Shown one piece after another: positions 1 to 8,367 of a DNA stretch of 33,631 nucleotides. Every line of letters begins with the position of its first letter. Positions within the stretch are counted from its first letter, which is position 1. The translations under genes and the position numbers were made by a program. This DNA comes from Terriglobia bacterium. Its GTDB lineage: Bacteria; Acidobacteriota; Terriglobia; Bryobacterales; Bryobacteraceae. The notes beneath the pieces were generated by a model. It saw nothing but the letters and a program-made list of their open reading frames with translations, had not been told where the DNA came from and searched no databases. The stretch is from positions 1 to 33,631 of the forward strand of contig JANYJA010000210.1 in assembly GCA_025358575.1 (NCBI GenBank). The letters are read 5' to 3'.

Positions 1-272
1 TCTTCAGGCCAATTCTTCGATCCAACGGTGGAAGTGCCTTTGCCAATCATGTGTTCAAACATATGGGCCATACCGGTGCGGCCGCCGGTATCATTGACTG
101 ACCCGGAATTGATGTGCATGTAGAAGCTGGCAACGGGCGCCTGATGGCGTTCAAGCACGATGAAGTGCATGCCGTTAGGGAGCGTAAATTCGGTGACATT
201 CTTTTCGAAGTCTTTGAGATTTTGAGCTGGCAAAGCGGAAACGGTCATGAGCAGGAAGACGACAAACTTCAT
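1..272 (-). CDS. M16 family zinc peptidase, N-terminal part (cut by window edge)
   Basis: Reading the minus strand from ATG at 272 gives about 90 residues that run off the left edge. The first 17 residues (MKFVVFLLMTVSALPAQ) look like a Sec signal peptide. The mature part contains the inverted zinc motif HxxEH as HMFEH (about residues 69-73), in the setting GRTGMAHMFEHMIGKGT, and a preceding LPNGMHFIVLERH strand, both typical of the pitrilysin/insulinase (M16) N-terminal domain. In this family the two histidines and a downstream glutamate bind zinc and the glutamate of the motif is the catalytic base. The protein is probably periplasmic. The rest of the catalytic domain and the second M16 domain lie outside the window. 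No clear Shine-Dalgarno site precedes the start. Confidence 0.85.
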   Translation of the reverse strand, partial: MKFVVFLLMTVSALPAQNLKDFEKNVTEFTLPNGMHFIVLERHQAPVASFYMHINSGSVNDTGGRTGMAHMFEHMIGKGTSTVGSKNWPE

Positions 273-343
273 GAACTCAATGTAGCAGGAGACCCCAGTC
301 ATTATTAGATTTCCGCCGACCTTCCCGTGGCGCCGAATCAAAT

Positions 344-544
344 ATGAGCCACGGTGGAATTCTGGAGTCCCCTCCCGGAGACATCGCGCGACTGCTCTCC
401 GAGTTGAAGGAGGGTAGGCAGCACCCCGCAAACGCTTTGATGCCGATGGTTTATGACGAATTGCGACGCGTCGCCGGGAACCACATGAGGCGTGAGCGCG
501 CTGACCACACGCTCCAGCCCACTGCCTTGGTGCACGAGACCTAG
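344..544 (+). pseudogene. Truncated ECF sigma-70 factor remnant (N-terminal region only)
   Basis: A 66-residue reading frame matches the beginning of the ECF sigma family common in Acidobacteriota and Planctomycetota. It shows LLSELKEGRQ, then MPMVYDELRRVAG, then RRERADHTLQPTALVHE, which in complete members continues as AYLRL into the rest of region 2, a linker and region 4. Here the frame stops (ACC TAG) immediately after VHE, and only nine bases further on is the stop codon of the opposing M2 peptidase gene. Nothing resembling regions 2.3-2.4 or 4 follows on this strand. It is best read as a leftover of a sigma gene cut by a rearrangement that placed the peptidase gene here; a functional 66-residue protein is less likely. 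No convincing ribosome binding site was seen. Confidence 0.7.
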
Positions 545-553
545 CCAAGCAAC

Positions 554-2347
554 CTACCAGCCCGCTGTTTTCCCCCGATTTTGTTCGTCAAGCCATATTT
601 TTAACGGTGCAAAGTAGTCCAGGATGGCAGTGGCGTCCATCTGTTTCGTGCCAGCGATGGCCTGCAATTCGTCGGGCCAAGGACGGCTGGTGCCCATTGA
701 AAGCATCGCATTCAAGCGGTCGCCTGCCGCTTTGTTGCCATAGATGGAGCAGCGGTTCAGCGGCTCGGTGCAACCCGCGGCTTGAGCTAAGGCACGATGG
801 AACTGAAACTGAAGGATGTCGGCAAGAAAATATCGTGCGTAGGGGACGTTGGCGGCTACGTGGTATTTCGCAGCGGGGTCGAAATCGGCTTCCGTGCGCC
901 CGACGGGTGGCGCGATTCCCTGGTACTTCAAACGCAATTCCCACCAGGCTTTGTTATAGTCTTCCGGTTTGATCTCGCCCGAAAATACCTTCCAGCGCCA
1001 TTGATCGATTAGCAATCCAAACGGAAGGAAAGCGATCTTTTCTAGCGCTTTGTGCAGCAACAGGCCGATATCCTTCGACGCATCTGGCGCTTTTGCCAGC
1101 AGCCCGATCTTAACCAGATAATCTGGCGTGACCGAGAGAGCAATGGTGTCGCCCACCGCTTCGTGAAACCCGTCGTTCGCACTATCGCGGAAAAGCAAGG
1201 GCTGGGTCTTATAGGCCCGCTGATAAAAGTTGTGACCCAGCTCATGATGAATCACCAGGAAATCTTCATCGGTGATGTCGATACACATTTTGATGCGCAG
1301 GTCGTCCAGCGTGTCGATGTCCCAGGCACTCGCGTGGCAGACGACCTCGTGATCCGTCGGTTTCACAAACAGCGATCGCTCCCAGAAAGTCGGCGGCAGC
1401 GGAGCGAAACCGAGTGACGTGAAAAAACTCTCGCCATAACGAACCATCTGCTTGGGCTCGGTTTGACGCGACTTCAGGACTTCGGTGAGATTGTAACCGA
1501 CGCCCGTTTCCTTCGGAGCGACGAGCGCATAGATGTTCTCCCACGACTGCGCCCACATGTTCCCCAGCAGATGCGCCGGGATGGGCCCGGTGGCGGGCAC
1601 CACGCTCTCGCCGTAATTCTCGCGCAGTCGGCTGCGGACATAAGTGTGGAGCGCCAGGTACAAAGGCCTGACCTGATCCCATAGGCGGTCCATCTCCTTG
1701 GCGAACGCGTCGGGCGGCATGTCGTATTTTTCGCGCCACATCGCGCCGCTGTCTTTAAAGCCGAGTTCTCGCGCGCCTTTGTTGGATAACTCAACGAAGC
1801 GCGCAAAAGGCTGCCGTATGGGCGGCGAGATAGCGTGCCAGCCGCGCCACGAGTCAAGCAGCCGATTAGGATCGCGGCTGTTGGCCATGATCTTCGAGAG
1901 GTCTTCAAGATCGAGGCACTTCGACTGCCCTTGTGGGCAGTACTTGCCTTTGCCATAAGTGCCTTCCATGCCGGCGACGATGCGAGTTAGTTCTTCGCTC
2001 TCTTTAGGATTTGCAGGAGTCGCCATGGTGAGCGAAAGCTTGAGCAATTTCATCTTTCGCGCCATGTCTTCGGGCAGCGGGACGCCATCGAATTTTGCCG
2101 CCTCCTTTGCCAAGACCACGCCAGCGTTGATGGCTTTCTCATCCGCATGGGCGGCGAGGATTTCGGTGTCGTCGGTGATGTAGGTAGACTTTACCCAGTC
2201 CGCGCGTGCGGCTTCGACGCCTAGTGTGAGCAACTGCTTTTCAGCGTCATCCAGAAAGGTTCTGGCTTGCGCGATAGTGGGCCGAGGCGCGCCAAGTGCA
2301 ACACCAGAGATGAGCAGGGCGAGAAATGGAGCAAACGAATACGGCAT
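554..2347 (-). CDS. M2 family zinc peptidyl-dipeptidase (ACE-like)
   Basis: This gene encodes 597 residues when started at ATG 2347; an upstream in-frame ATG at 2395 would put 16 extra residues before an obvious signal peptide (MPYSFAPFLALLISGVALGA), so the inner start is preferred. The zinc motif HELGH lies at about residues 368-372 and a third ligand glutamate in FHEAVGD lies 24 residues later, the spacing seen in angiotensin-converting-enzyme-type peptidases. M2 enzymes release dipeptides from peptide C-termini; with a signal peptide this one should act in the periplasm or outside the cell, in peptide scavenging. It is divergent from the aconitase gene, with only 48 bases between the starts. 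Family assignment is firm, substrate is not known. Confidence 0.92.
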   Translation of the reverse strand: MPYSFAPFLALLISGVALGAPRPTIAQARTFLDDAEKQLLTLGVEAARADWVKSTYITDDTEILAAHADEKAINAGVVLAKEAAKFDGVPLPEDMARKMKLLKLSLTMATPANPKESEELTRIVAGMEGTYGKGKYCPQGQSKCLDLEDLSKIMANSRDPNRLLDSWRGWHAISPPIRQPFARFVELSNKGARELGFKDSGAMWREKYDMPPDAFAKEMDRLWDQVRPLYLALHTYVRSRLRENYGESVVPATGPIPAHLLGNMWAQSWENIYALVAPKETGVGYNLTEVLKSRQTEPKQMVRYGESFFTSLGFAPLPPTFWERSLFVKPTDHEVVCHASAWDIDTLDDLRIKMCIDITDEDFLVIHHELGHNFYQRAYKTQPLLFRDSANDGFHEAVGDTIALSVTPDYLVKIGLLAKAPDASKDIGLLLHKALEKIAFLPFGLLIDQWRWKVFSGEIKPEDYNKAWWELRLKYQGIAPPVGRTEADFDPAAKYHVAANVPYARYFLADILQFQFHRALAQAAGCTEPLNRCSIYGNKAAGDRLNAMLSMGTSRPWPDELQAIAGTKQMDATAILDYFAPLKIWLDEQNRGKTAGW

Positions 2348-2383
2348 GTTGAATAGCTTACATTGTGTCCAAAACGTTAAACT

Positions 2384-2388
2384 GGAGG
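2384..2388 (+). promoter_or_regulatory. Shine-Dalgarno site of aconitase gene
   Basis: GGAGG seven bases before the ATG at 2396 fixes the aconitase start. It sits in a 48-base gap between the divergent aconitase and M2 peptidase starts, so the two promoters must overlap each other or lie inside the opposing coding sequence. Confidence 0.75.
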
Positions 2389-2395
2389 CGAGCAC

Positions 2396-5067
2396 ATGGA
2401 CAACTTAAACAGTTTCGGCTGCGCGGCTACCTTGCGCGTTGCCGAAGCCGATTACCAGATTTTCCGCCTCGCCACGCTGGAGGAGAAGGGAATCGCCAAC
2501 GTTTCGCGGCTGCCGTTCTCGACCAAGATTCTGCTGGAGAATCTGCTGCGGCAAGAAGATGGCAGGAAGGTGCAGGCCAGTGACGTGGAATACGTCGCGC
2601 GCGGCGTAGGCGGTCCCAATCCCAAAGAAATCAGCTTCATGCCCGCCCGCGTGCTGCTGCAGGACTTTACCGGAGTCCCGTGCGTGGTGGATCTTGCGGC
2701 GATGCGCGATGCTCTCGCGGCAATGGGCGCGGACCCCACCCGGGCTAATCCGCTGCTCCCCGCCGACTTGGTGATCGATCACTCCGTACAGGTTGACCAG
2801 TTCGGCACCAAGGATTCATTCTCGATCAATGCACTGCTTGAATTTCAACGCAATAAGGAGCGCTACGCTCTGCTGCGCTGGGGTCAGACCGCATTTCAGA
2901 ACTTTCGAGTGGTCCCGCCCGACACCGGAATCGTGCATCAGGTGAATCTGGAATATCTGGCATCCGTTGTTTTTCGGGCGAAGACCACTTCAGGCATCAT
3001 GGCGTACCCCGACACACTGGTTGGCACGGATTCGCACACGACCATGATTAATGGGCTCGGCGTTTTGGGCTGGGGCGTAGGCGGAATTGAGGCGGAAGCG
3101 TGCATGTTGGGGCAGCCAATTTCAATGCTGCTGCCTCCGGTAATCGGGTTTAAGCTTCACGGCAGGCTGGATGGTGGCTGCACGGCGACGGATCTGGTCC
3201 TTACGATCACGCAGATTCTCAGGAAGAAGGGTGTGGTCGGCAAGTTCGTTGAATTTTTCGGTCAGGGGCTGAGCGCTTTGAGCCTTGCGGATCGCGCCAC
3301 TGTCGCTAATATGGCACCGGAGTATGGAGCCACCATTGGCTTCTTCCCGGTGGATCGGGAGACAATCAATTATCTGCGCGTAAGCAACCGCGACGCGGAC
3401 CTCCTGAATCTGGTTGAGTCTTATTGCAAAGAACAGGGGTTGTTTCGGACCGATGAGACCAAAGATCCGTTGTTCTCCGAATCCCTGGAACTCGATCTCT
3501 CAACCGTGGTGCCATCCATGGCAGGCCCGAAGCGGCCGCAGGATCGCGTGACTCTTCCGGAAGTGTCCAAGAATTTCACCGACGCTTTCAAGGACGCGAC
3601 CAAGAAGCATACCGATCTCGAAATGGACGGCGTGAAAACCACGCTTGACGGCGGTGCTGTTGTGATCGCTGCAATAACGAGTTGCACCAATACCTCAAAC
3701 CCGTCAGTGATGGTCGCAGCCGGTCTTCTCGCTAAGAAGGCCGTGCAGAAAGGCCTCAGGAGCAAGCCGTGGGTCAAGACCAGTCTTGCGCCAGGATCGA
3801 AAGTAGTCTCGGATTATCTCGACAAGGCGGGTCTCACGCCCTATCTGGAAACGCTGAAATTTAACCTCGTGGGTTACGGCTGCACGACGTGCATCGGCAA
3901 TAGCGGACCCCTTCCCGATGCTGTGTCGGAAGCGGTGACGAAGGGCAATTTGACGGTGGCGGCGGTGCTGAGCGGGAACCGCAACTTCGAAGGCCGCATC
4001 AACGCGCAGGTGAAGGCGAATTATCTGGCATCGCCTCCGCTGGTGGTGGCGTATGCGCTGGCGGGCACGGTAAATATCGATCTCCAGAAAGACGCGTTAG
4101 GCAGTGACGACGCGGGGAAGCCGGTGTACTTGCGTGACATTTGGCCAACCACCGAAGAGATTCAGGAGACTGTGCGCGCCACCATCGATTCCGAAATGTT
4201 CCGCACTTCTTACGCCACTGCGCTTGACGGCGATGCGAACTGGAACGCGATGGCCGTTCCCACCGGCAATGTTTATTTGTGGGATTACGAGTCTACGTAC
4301 ATTAAGAAGCCGCCGTACTTCGAGGAGATGACCGACCCCAGCGCGATGGTCGAGTCCATCGATGGCCTTCGTGCACTGGTGATGCTGGGCGATTCGGTCA
4401 CGACGGATCACATTTCACCGGCAGGGAACATCGCCATCGACAGTCCCGCGGGAATGTATCTGGTCGCGCAGGGCGTCAAGCCAGCGGATTTCAATTCTTA
4501 TGGAGCGCGCCGCGGCAATCACGAAGTGATGGTGCGCGGAACGCTCGCGAATATTCGTTTGAAGAATCAACTCGCCCCGGGCACCGAAGGAAGCTGGACG
4601 GTGCATTTGCCGGATGGCGCGCAGATGTATATTTACGACGCCTCCGTGCAGTATCAACTAGAAGGCGTGCCGCTGCTCATTCTTGCCGGCAAGGAATACG
4701 GGTCGGGCTCGTCGCGCGATTGGGCCGCAAGGGAGTCAAGTTACTGGGAGTGCGTGTCGTGATTGCGGAAAGCTTCGAGCGTATTCATCGCACGAACCTG
4801 GTCGGCATGGGTGTTCTGCCGCTGCAATACCAACCGGGAGAGAACGCCGCCAGTCTGAAGCTGACGGGCAAGGAATTATTCCACGTCAACGGAGTGCGAA
4901 GAGCGCTCGCCGGTGTGGGGTGCGCCAACGTGACTGCCGTCGCCGCGGATGGCAGCGAGAAGAAATTCGACGTGCTGGTGCGCGTCGATACACCGCAGGA
5001 AGCCGAATATTTTCGCCATGGCGGCATTCTTCCCTATGTGTTGCGGCAGCTAGCCGGAGGCGCTTAG
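2396..5067 (+). CDS. acnA: Aconitate hydratase A, interrupted by an apparent one-base deletion
   Basis: Aconitase interconverts citrate and isocitrate in the TCA cycle through a [4Fe-4S] cluster. The cluster cysteines are visible at residue 430 (ITSCTNTSN) and residues 496 and 499 ([10 protein letters not shown]), and the swivel-domain signature GSSRDWAA is intact. Directly after that signature the frame fails: the coding from 2396 ends at a premature TGA at 4760-4762 (788 residues), while the expected C-terminus ([20 protein letters not shown] and onward to [12 protein letters not shown]) continues in the next frame to 5067. Restoring one A at 4729-4730 (GCA AAG GGA instead of GCA AGG GAG) gives a single product of about 890 residues, the usual AcnA/IRP-type length. 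Either a sequencing or assembly error or a genuine recent frameshift; because aconitase is normally needed, an error is more likely. Confidence 0.93.
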
Positions 5068-5073
5068 TCGCAG

Positions 5074-5379
5074 ATGTCCTTTCGCCTCCGCACCGCGCAA
5101 GGCAAGCTCAAAATTGAGCACAGCATCATTGACGGCGTACGGGAAATGCTGGAGCGATTGTTGAAGCAAAATCCGGAAATTCGATCTGTGATTCCTGGAG
5201 TCATTCGCCCCGTGCGCGACGCGAAAGGGAAAGTCCGGGTGCGCATCACGGTTCAAACCCAGAACGGCTGGAAAGCGATTGCGCTCAGTGCGGGTGCGCG
5301 TCAGGAATTGTTCGTGAGCACGACCATGGGAAAAGCTGAATTGACGAAAGCATTCGACACAGCGATGGAAGGTCGATGA
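5074..5379 (+). CDS. Small conserved-looking protein, possibly DUF2103-like
   Basis: This 101-residue protein begins six bases after the aconitase stop and is probably co-transcribed with it. It is basic, with the pattern KLKIEHSIIDGVREMLERLL followed by PEIRSVIPGVIRPVRDAKGKVRVRITVQT, that is a helix, a short loop and then beta strands. The H-S-x-x-x-G and I-x-x-V-I-P-G segments faintly recall the DUF2103 family of predicted metal-binding proteins, but I cannot confirm that without a profile search. No signal peptide, membrane segment or cysteines were seen. It converges with yraN, with a single base between the two stop codons. Confidence 0.6.
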   Translation: MSFRLRTAQGKLKIEHSIIDGVREMLERLLKQNPEIRSVIPGVIRPVRDAKGKVRVRITVQTQNGWKAIALSAGARQELFVSTTMGKAELTKAFDTAMEGR

Positions 5380-5380
5380 A

Positions 5381-5794
5381 TTACCAGGCGGCCGGAAAAT
5401 GCTCTATGACTGGCGGCGTCGAGAGCACGATTGTTACGATGTCAAACCGGGTGTCCAGCCAGTCTGTATCCGTGCGGCGGGCGTAATCGCGGGCGGCTCT
5501 TTCGAGCGTGCGGCGCTTCTGCGGTCCCACGGCGCGATCGGGAAAGCCAACATTATCATTGGCGCGAGTCTTCACTTCCACGAAAACCAGTTTTTCGCCA
5601 TCTCGCGCGATGATGTCGATTTCGCCCGCGCCGGCTCTCGGGCGGAAATTACGCGACACGATAACGAATTTGCGTTCGCGCAGAAATCGATGGGCCAGAT
5701 CCTCGCCAACCACTCCGGCGGCACGCTCAGTCGTCCACTTTTGGCGCTGAATCCGATGGCGCAGACGGTCGGCGATGTGAGACAGGAATTTCAT
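5381..5794 (-). CDS. yraN: YraN / UPF0102 family PD-(D/E)xK nuclease-fold protein
   Basis: This 137-residue protein shows the UPF0102 signature: GEDLAHRFL (G30, E31), SRNFRPRAGAGEIDIIARDG with E58 and D60, and VFVEVKTR with E73 and K75. These residues make up the PD-(D/E)xK active site of a Holliday-junction-resolvase-like fold. The family is widespread and its cellular role is unsettled; DNA processing is an inference from the fold. Its first 23 codons overlap the end of the upstream methyltransferase gene by 68 bases, which is long for same-strand genes. A GTG at residue 28 is an alternative start that would remove the overlap but would sit just before the conserved domain. Confidence 0.88.
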   Translation of the reverse strand: MKFLSHIADRLRHRIQRQKWTTERAAGVVGEDLAHRFLRERKFVIVSRNFRPRAGAGEIDIIARDGEKLVFVEVKTRANDNVGFPDRAVGPQKRRTLERAARDYARRTDTDWLDTRFDIVTIVLSTPPVIEHFPAAW

Positions 5795-6359
5795 TTGCCA
5801 GCGGCTCGAACTCGAACTCCATGGATTTGCCGCGCACCACGAAACACAAGTAGTGTTCCCAGAACCGCCGGTACCGGCGTGAGTGATTCACCAAAAATTC
5901 GAAGCCGAGCCATCGCCAAAACGCTAGTAGCCGAACATGCAGAAACTTCTCACGAAAACGCGCCGCCGAGTAGTAGCCGAATCCGGCGTGGTCTTCGCCG
6001 AAATACCTGAAGGAAAAGCTGTTTAAATGACTGCGGTGCGTCGGATCGCAGAAGGAACTGAAATCCGTGTAGTGCGGGGTCTCGATGCGCACACGCCCGC
6101 CAGGTCGTACCAAACGGTGAAACTCTTCCATGGTGCGAATCACATCGGAGACGTGTTCGATGACATGAATAGCGTGAAGACGATCGAAGCTCCCGTCGGT
6201 AAATGGGTACGGAAAATGGTCTAGATCCACCAGCACATCGGCGTCGGTAGCGGCGTTGCGGTCAATGCCGATGGACCCGGGAAACTTGCGAATGCCGCAG
6301 CCGACATCGAGAATCTTGAGCGTGCGTTTTAATTGCGGCGTTGAACGGTCGTCAGGCAA
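5727..6359 (-). CDS. Class I SAM-dependent methyltransferase
   Basis: The 210-residue protein has the SAM-binding motif I ILDVGCGIRKFPG (D18, G20, G22), an acidic motif II region (DADVLVDLDHFPY), the HVIEHV signature and a typical post-motif stretch RLVRPGGRVRIETPHY. This is the Methyltransf_11 type, usually acting on small molecules or sugar/lipid intermediates; the substrate cannot be told from sequence. The C-terminus contains many aromatic and basic residues (RRYRRFWEHYLCFVVRG), perhaps a membrane- or substrate-facing part. The start overlaps the end of the aminotransferase gene by 31 bases and the end overlaps yraN by 68 bases, so all three probably share a transcript. Confidence 0.85.
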   Translation of the reverse strand: MPDDRSTPQLKRTLKILDVGCGIRKFPGSIGIDRNAATDADVLVDLDHFPYPFTDGSFDRLHAIHVIEHVSDVIRTMEEFHRLVRPGGRVRIETPHYTDFSSFCDPTHRSHLNSFSFRYFGEDHAGFGYYSAARFREKFLHVRLLAFWRWLGFEFLVNHSRRYRRFWEHYLCFVVRGKSMEFEFEPLANEIPVSHRRPSAPSDSAPKVDD

Positions 6360-7687
6360 CTCTCCAATGTATCAAGCGCGAACTCGGCCTGATCCGCGGT
6401 GATATTGAGCGGCGGGCTCAGCCGGATCGTGTTCTCGCCCGCGCCAAGAATCAATAGCCCATGTTCGAACGCCAAATTCACCAGGTCGTCCCGCTCCGTG
6501 GATGCGCGTTCTTTCGTGACCCGATCGCGAACCAGTTCGATTCCAAGCATCAGTCCAAGTCCGCGCACATCACCGACTATCGGGAACCGTGCGGGCCACC
6601 CTCGCATGCGGTCCATCATGCGAGCGCCGATCCGCGCTGCGTTCGCGATGAGTTCCCGCTCCAACAGCTCGATTGTGACCAGAGACGCCGCGACCGACAC
6701 CGGGTTGCCGCCGAAAGTGGAAGCATGCGCGCCTGGTGGCCAATTCATAATCTCCTTGCGGGCGATGGTGGCGCTCAAGGGCATTCCGCTAGCGATGCCT
6801 TTCGCAGTGGTAAAAATATCGGGCACCGTTCCGAAATGTTCCGCGGCCCACATCTTTCCAGTGCGGCCCATCCCGCATTGCACCTCATCGTAGATAAGAT
6901 ACATGCCGTGGCGATGCGCGAGGTTCGCGATCTCCTCGTGAAAACGCTTCGGCGGCACAATGTACCCGCCTTCTCCCTGCACCGGCTCCAGCACAATCGC
7001 GGCGACTTCCTTGGCGGGTAGGATGGTCTTTAAAAGCTGATCTTCAATGGTGCTGGCGCATTCTACATTGCAGGTGTCGGGAGTCTTGTTAAACGGGCAG
7101 CGGTAGCAATAGGCGTAGGGAACGTGATGCACCCCCGGCACGAACGGCGCGAACCCCTCGCGCTGCACGGGACGCCGCGCGGTGAGCGAAAGCGCGCCCA
7201 TCGTGCGGCCGTGAAACGCGCCGTAGAAGGCGATGAACTTATCGCGACCGCTGGAATATTTTGCCAGCTTCAGTGCCGCTTCCATGGCCTCCGTTCCGGA
7301 GTTGCCGAAGTAAACGCGCCGAGCCACATTCCCTGGAGACAGCTCCGCCAGCTTCTCCGCCAGCGCAACCATATTTTCGTAATAGAAGTCCGTGCCCGAC
7401 ATGTGAATCAAGCGCGCCGCTTGCTGCTGGATAGCGTTGACCACCTGTGGATGGCAGTGCCCCGTGGCGGCCACCGCAATGCCAGCGTTGAAGTCGAGGA
7501 AGCGATTTCCATCGACGTCGTGAACCATCGCGCCCTCGGCACGGTCCACCACCAGCGGGTATCCGCGAGTGTAGGAAGGCGATAGAACCTGCTCATCGCG
7601 ATGAATGATTCGGCGCGCTCGGGGGCCGGGAAGGGGACCGCTGATGTACGGCAGATCGGCGCTCACTGGAAGTACAGTGGTGCTCAT
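6329..7687 (-). CDS. Class III PLP aminotransferase (acetylornithine / 4-aminobutyrate type)
   Basis: The 452-residue product starts at ATG 7687 with AGGAGA at 7693-7698 as ribosome binding site; a longer reading frame to 7795 only adds non-conserved sequence. The fold-type I aminotransferase features are clear: YFGNSGTEAMEAALKLA (phosphate binding), YDEVQCGMGRTG with D267, and the PLP lysine K296 in FTTAKGIASGMPL. Four cysteines at 194, 197, 206 and 210 (CYRC and CNVEC) form a compact insert seen in a broad-specificity group of this family and may bind metal or form disulfides. Members transfer amino groups from omega- or alpha-amino acids to 2-oxoglutarate; I cannot separate GabT from ArgD-like use here. 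First gene of a run with the methyltransferase and yraN. Confidence 0.9.
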   Translation of the reverse strand: MSTTVLPVSADLPYISGPLPGPRARRIIHRDEQVLSPSYTRGYPLVVDRAEGAMVHDVDGNRFLDFNAGIAVAATGHCHPQVVNAIQQQAARLIHMSGTDFYYENMVALAEKLAELSPGNVARRVYFGNSGTEAMEAALKLAKYSSGRDKFIAFYGAFHGRTMGALSLTARRPVQREGFAPFVPGVHHVPYAYCYRCPFNKTPDTCNVECASTIEDQLLKTILPAKEVAAIVLEPVQGEGGYIVPPKRFHEEIANLAHRHGMYLIYDEVQCGMGRTGKMWAAEHFGTVPDIFTTAKGIASGMPLSATIARKEIMNWPPGAHASTFGGNPVSVAASLVTIELLERELIANAARIGARMMDRMRGWPARFPIVGDVRGLGLMLGIELVRDRVTKERASTERDDLVNLAFEHGLLILGAGENTIRLSPPLNITADQAEFALDTLESCLTTVQRRN

Positions 7688-7792
7688 GCAATTCTCCTGA
7701 AATTTAGTGTGATGGTGGACGGACGAAGAGACGCGCGAGGGCGGAGAACTAATCGGAACCGAAGAGACTGGGGCGTGCCTGCGATGGCATGT

Positions 7793-7826
7793 CATGAGTG
7801 TAGCAGAGTCTTACGCTACACTCATG
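7793..7826. promoter_or_regulatory. 12-bp perfect inverted repeat in divergent promoter region
   Basis: CATGAGTGTAGC (7793-7804) and its exact reverse complement (7815-7826) flank a 10-base loop. The octamer CATGTCAT also occurs as a direct repeat at 7788-7795 and 7823-7830, abutting the Uma2 start codon at 7831. The site lies between the divergent aminotransferase (start 7687) and Uma2 genes. A dimeric repressor operator or a 5' hairpin covering the Uma2 start are the simplest readings. No T-run follows, so it is not a normal terminator. Confidence 0.55.
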
Positions 7827-7830
7827 TCAT

Positions 7831-8367
7831 ATGCCCGGCTTGATCGCCAATCTTGTTTCGGAAAAAGACTATCTTGCCAATCCCGAGTACAAGCATTGCG
7901 AATACTTCGATGGCGAAGTTATGGAGCTTAATTTGGGGTCTAAACCGCATTCGAAAATTCAATTAAGGTGCGGCGCCCGCCTCATGAATTACTGCGACGC
8001 GCACATGGGATATGCTCTTGTTGAACCGCATTGCCGGCTTCAAGTCGGTGCCCGCATTCGCTACTTGCTGCCCGACGTCGGGGTGGTTCTGCATGATAAC
8101 GATCCGGATGCTCTGTATTTGAACCGCGCGCCCGATCTAGTCGTCGAAATCCGCTCGCCTGAGGATTCCATCGTGATGATCCATCGCAAGATGGCCACTT
8201 ATTTCGAAAACGGCGCGCAACTTGGATGGATTGTCCTCCCGGAAGAGAAATCAGTGCTGGTTCTGTCGCCTAACGCCCCTGTGCAGACCAAAATTTGCGG
8301 CGAGTCGCTGGACGGCGGCGCTCTTCTGCCCGACTTCCAACTCGCCGTAGACGAACTCTTTCGCTAG
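7831..8367 (+). CDS. Uma2 family (DUF820) restriction-endonuclease-like protein
   Basis: The 178-residue protein follows the Uma2 pattern: an N-terminal YLANPEYKHCEYFDGEVMEL segment, a central LPDVGVVL strand, then APDLVVEIRSPEDS followed by a KMATYFENGAQLGWIVLPEEKSVLVL stretch. In this family the Asp, Glu and downstream Lys/Gln residues form a PD-(D/E)xK-like nuclease centre. Uma2 proteins are highly expanded in cyanobacteria, Acidobacteriota and relatives, and their function is not established. The start ATG has no obvious Shine-Dalgarno site and is directly preceded by a strong inverted repeat. The gene converges with etfA, and the two stop codons share the palindrome CTAG at 8364-8367. 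Confidence 0.85.
   Translation: MPGLIANLVSEKDYLANPEYKHCEYFDGEVMELNLGSKPHSKIQLRCGARLMNYCDAHMGYALVEPHCRLQVGARIRYLLPDVGVVLHDNDPDALYLNRAPDLVVEIRSPEDSIVMIHRKMATYFENGAQLGWIVLPEEKSVLVLSPNAPVQTKICGESLDGGALLPDFQLAVDELFR

Noticed and set aside
4720-5067. Separate small gene after aconitase
   Set aside because: Its translation is the conserved C-terminal end of aconitase; it is the same gene after a one-base frame change.
5399-6010. 203-residue plus-strand frame opposite yraN and the methyltransferase
   Set aside because: No recognisable motifs and fully opposite two genes with intact family signatures.
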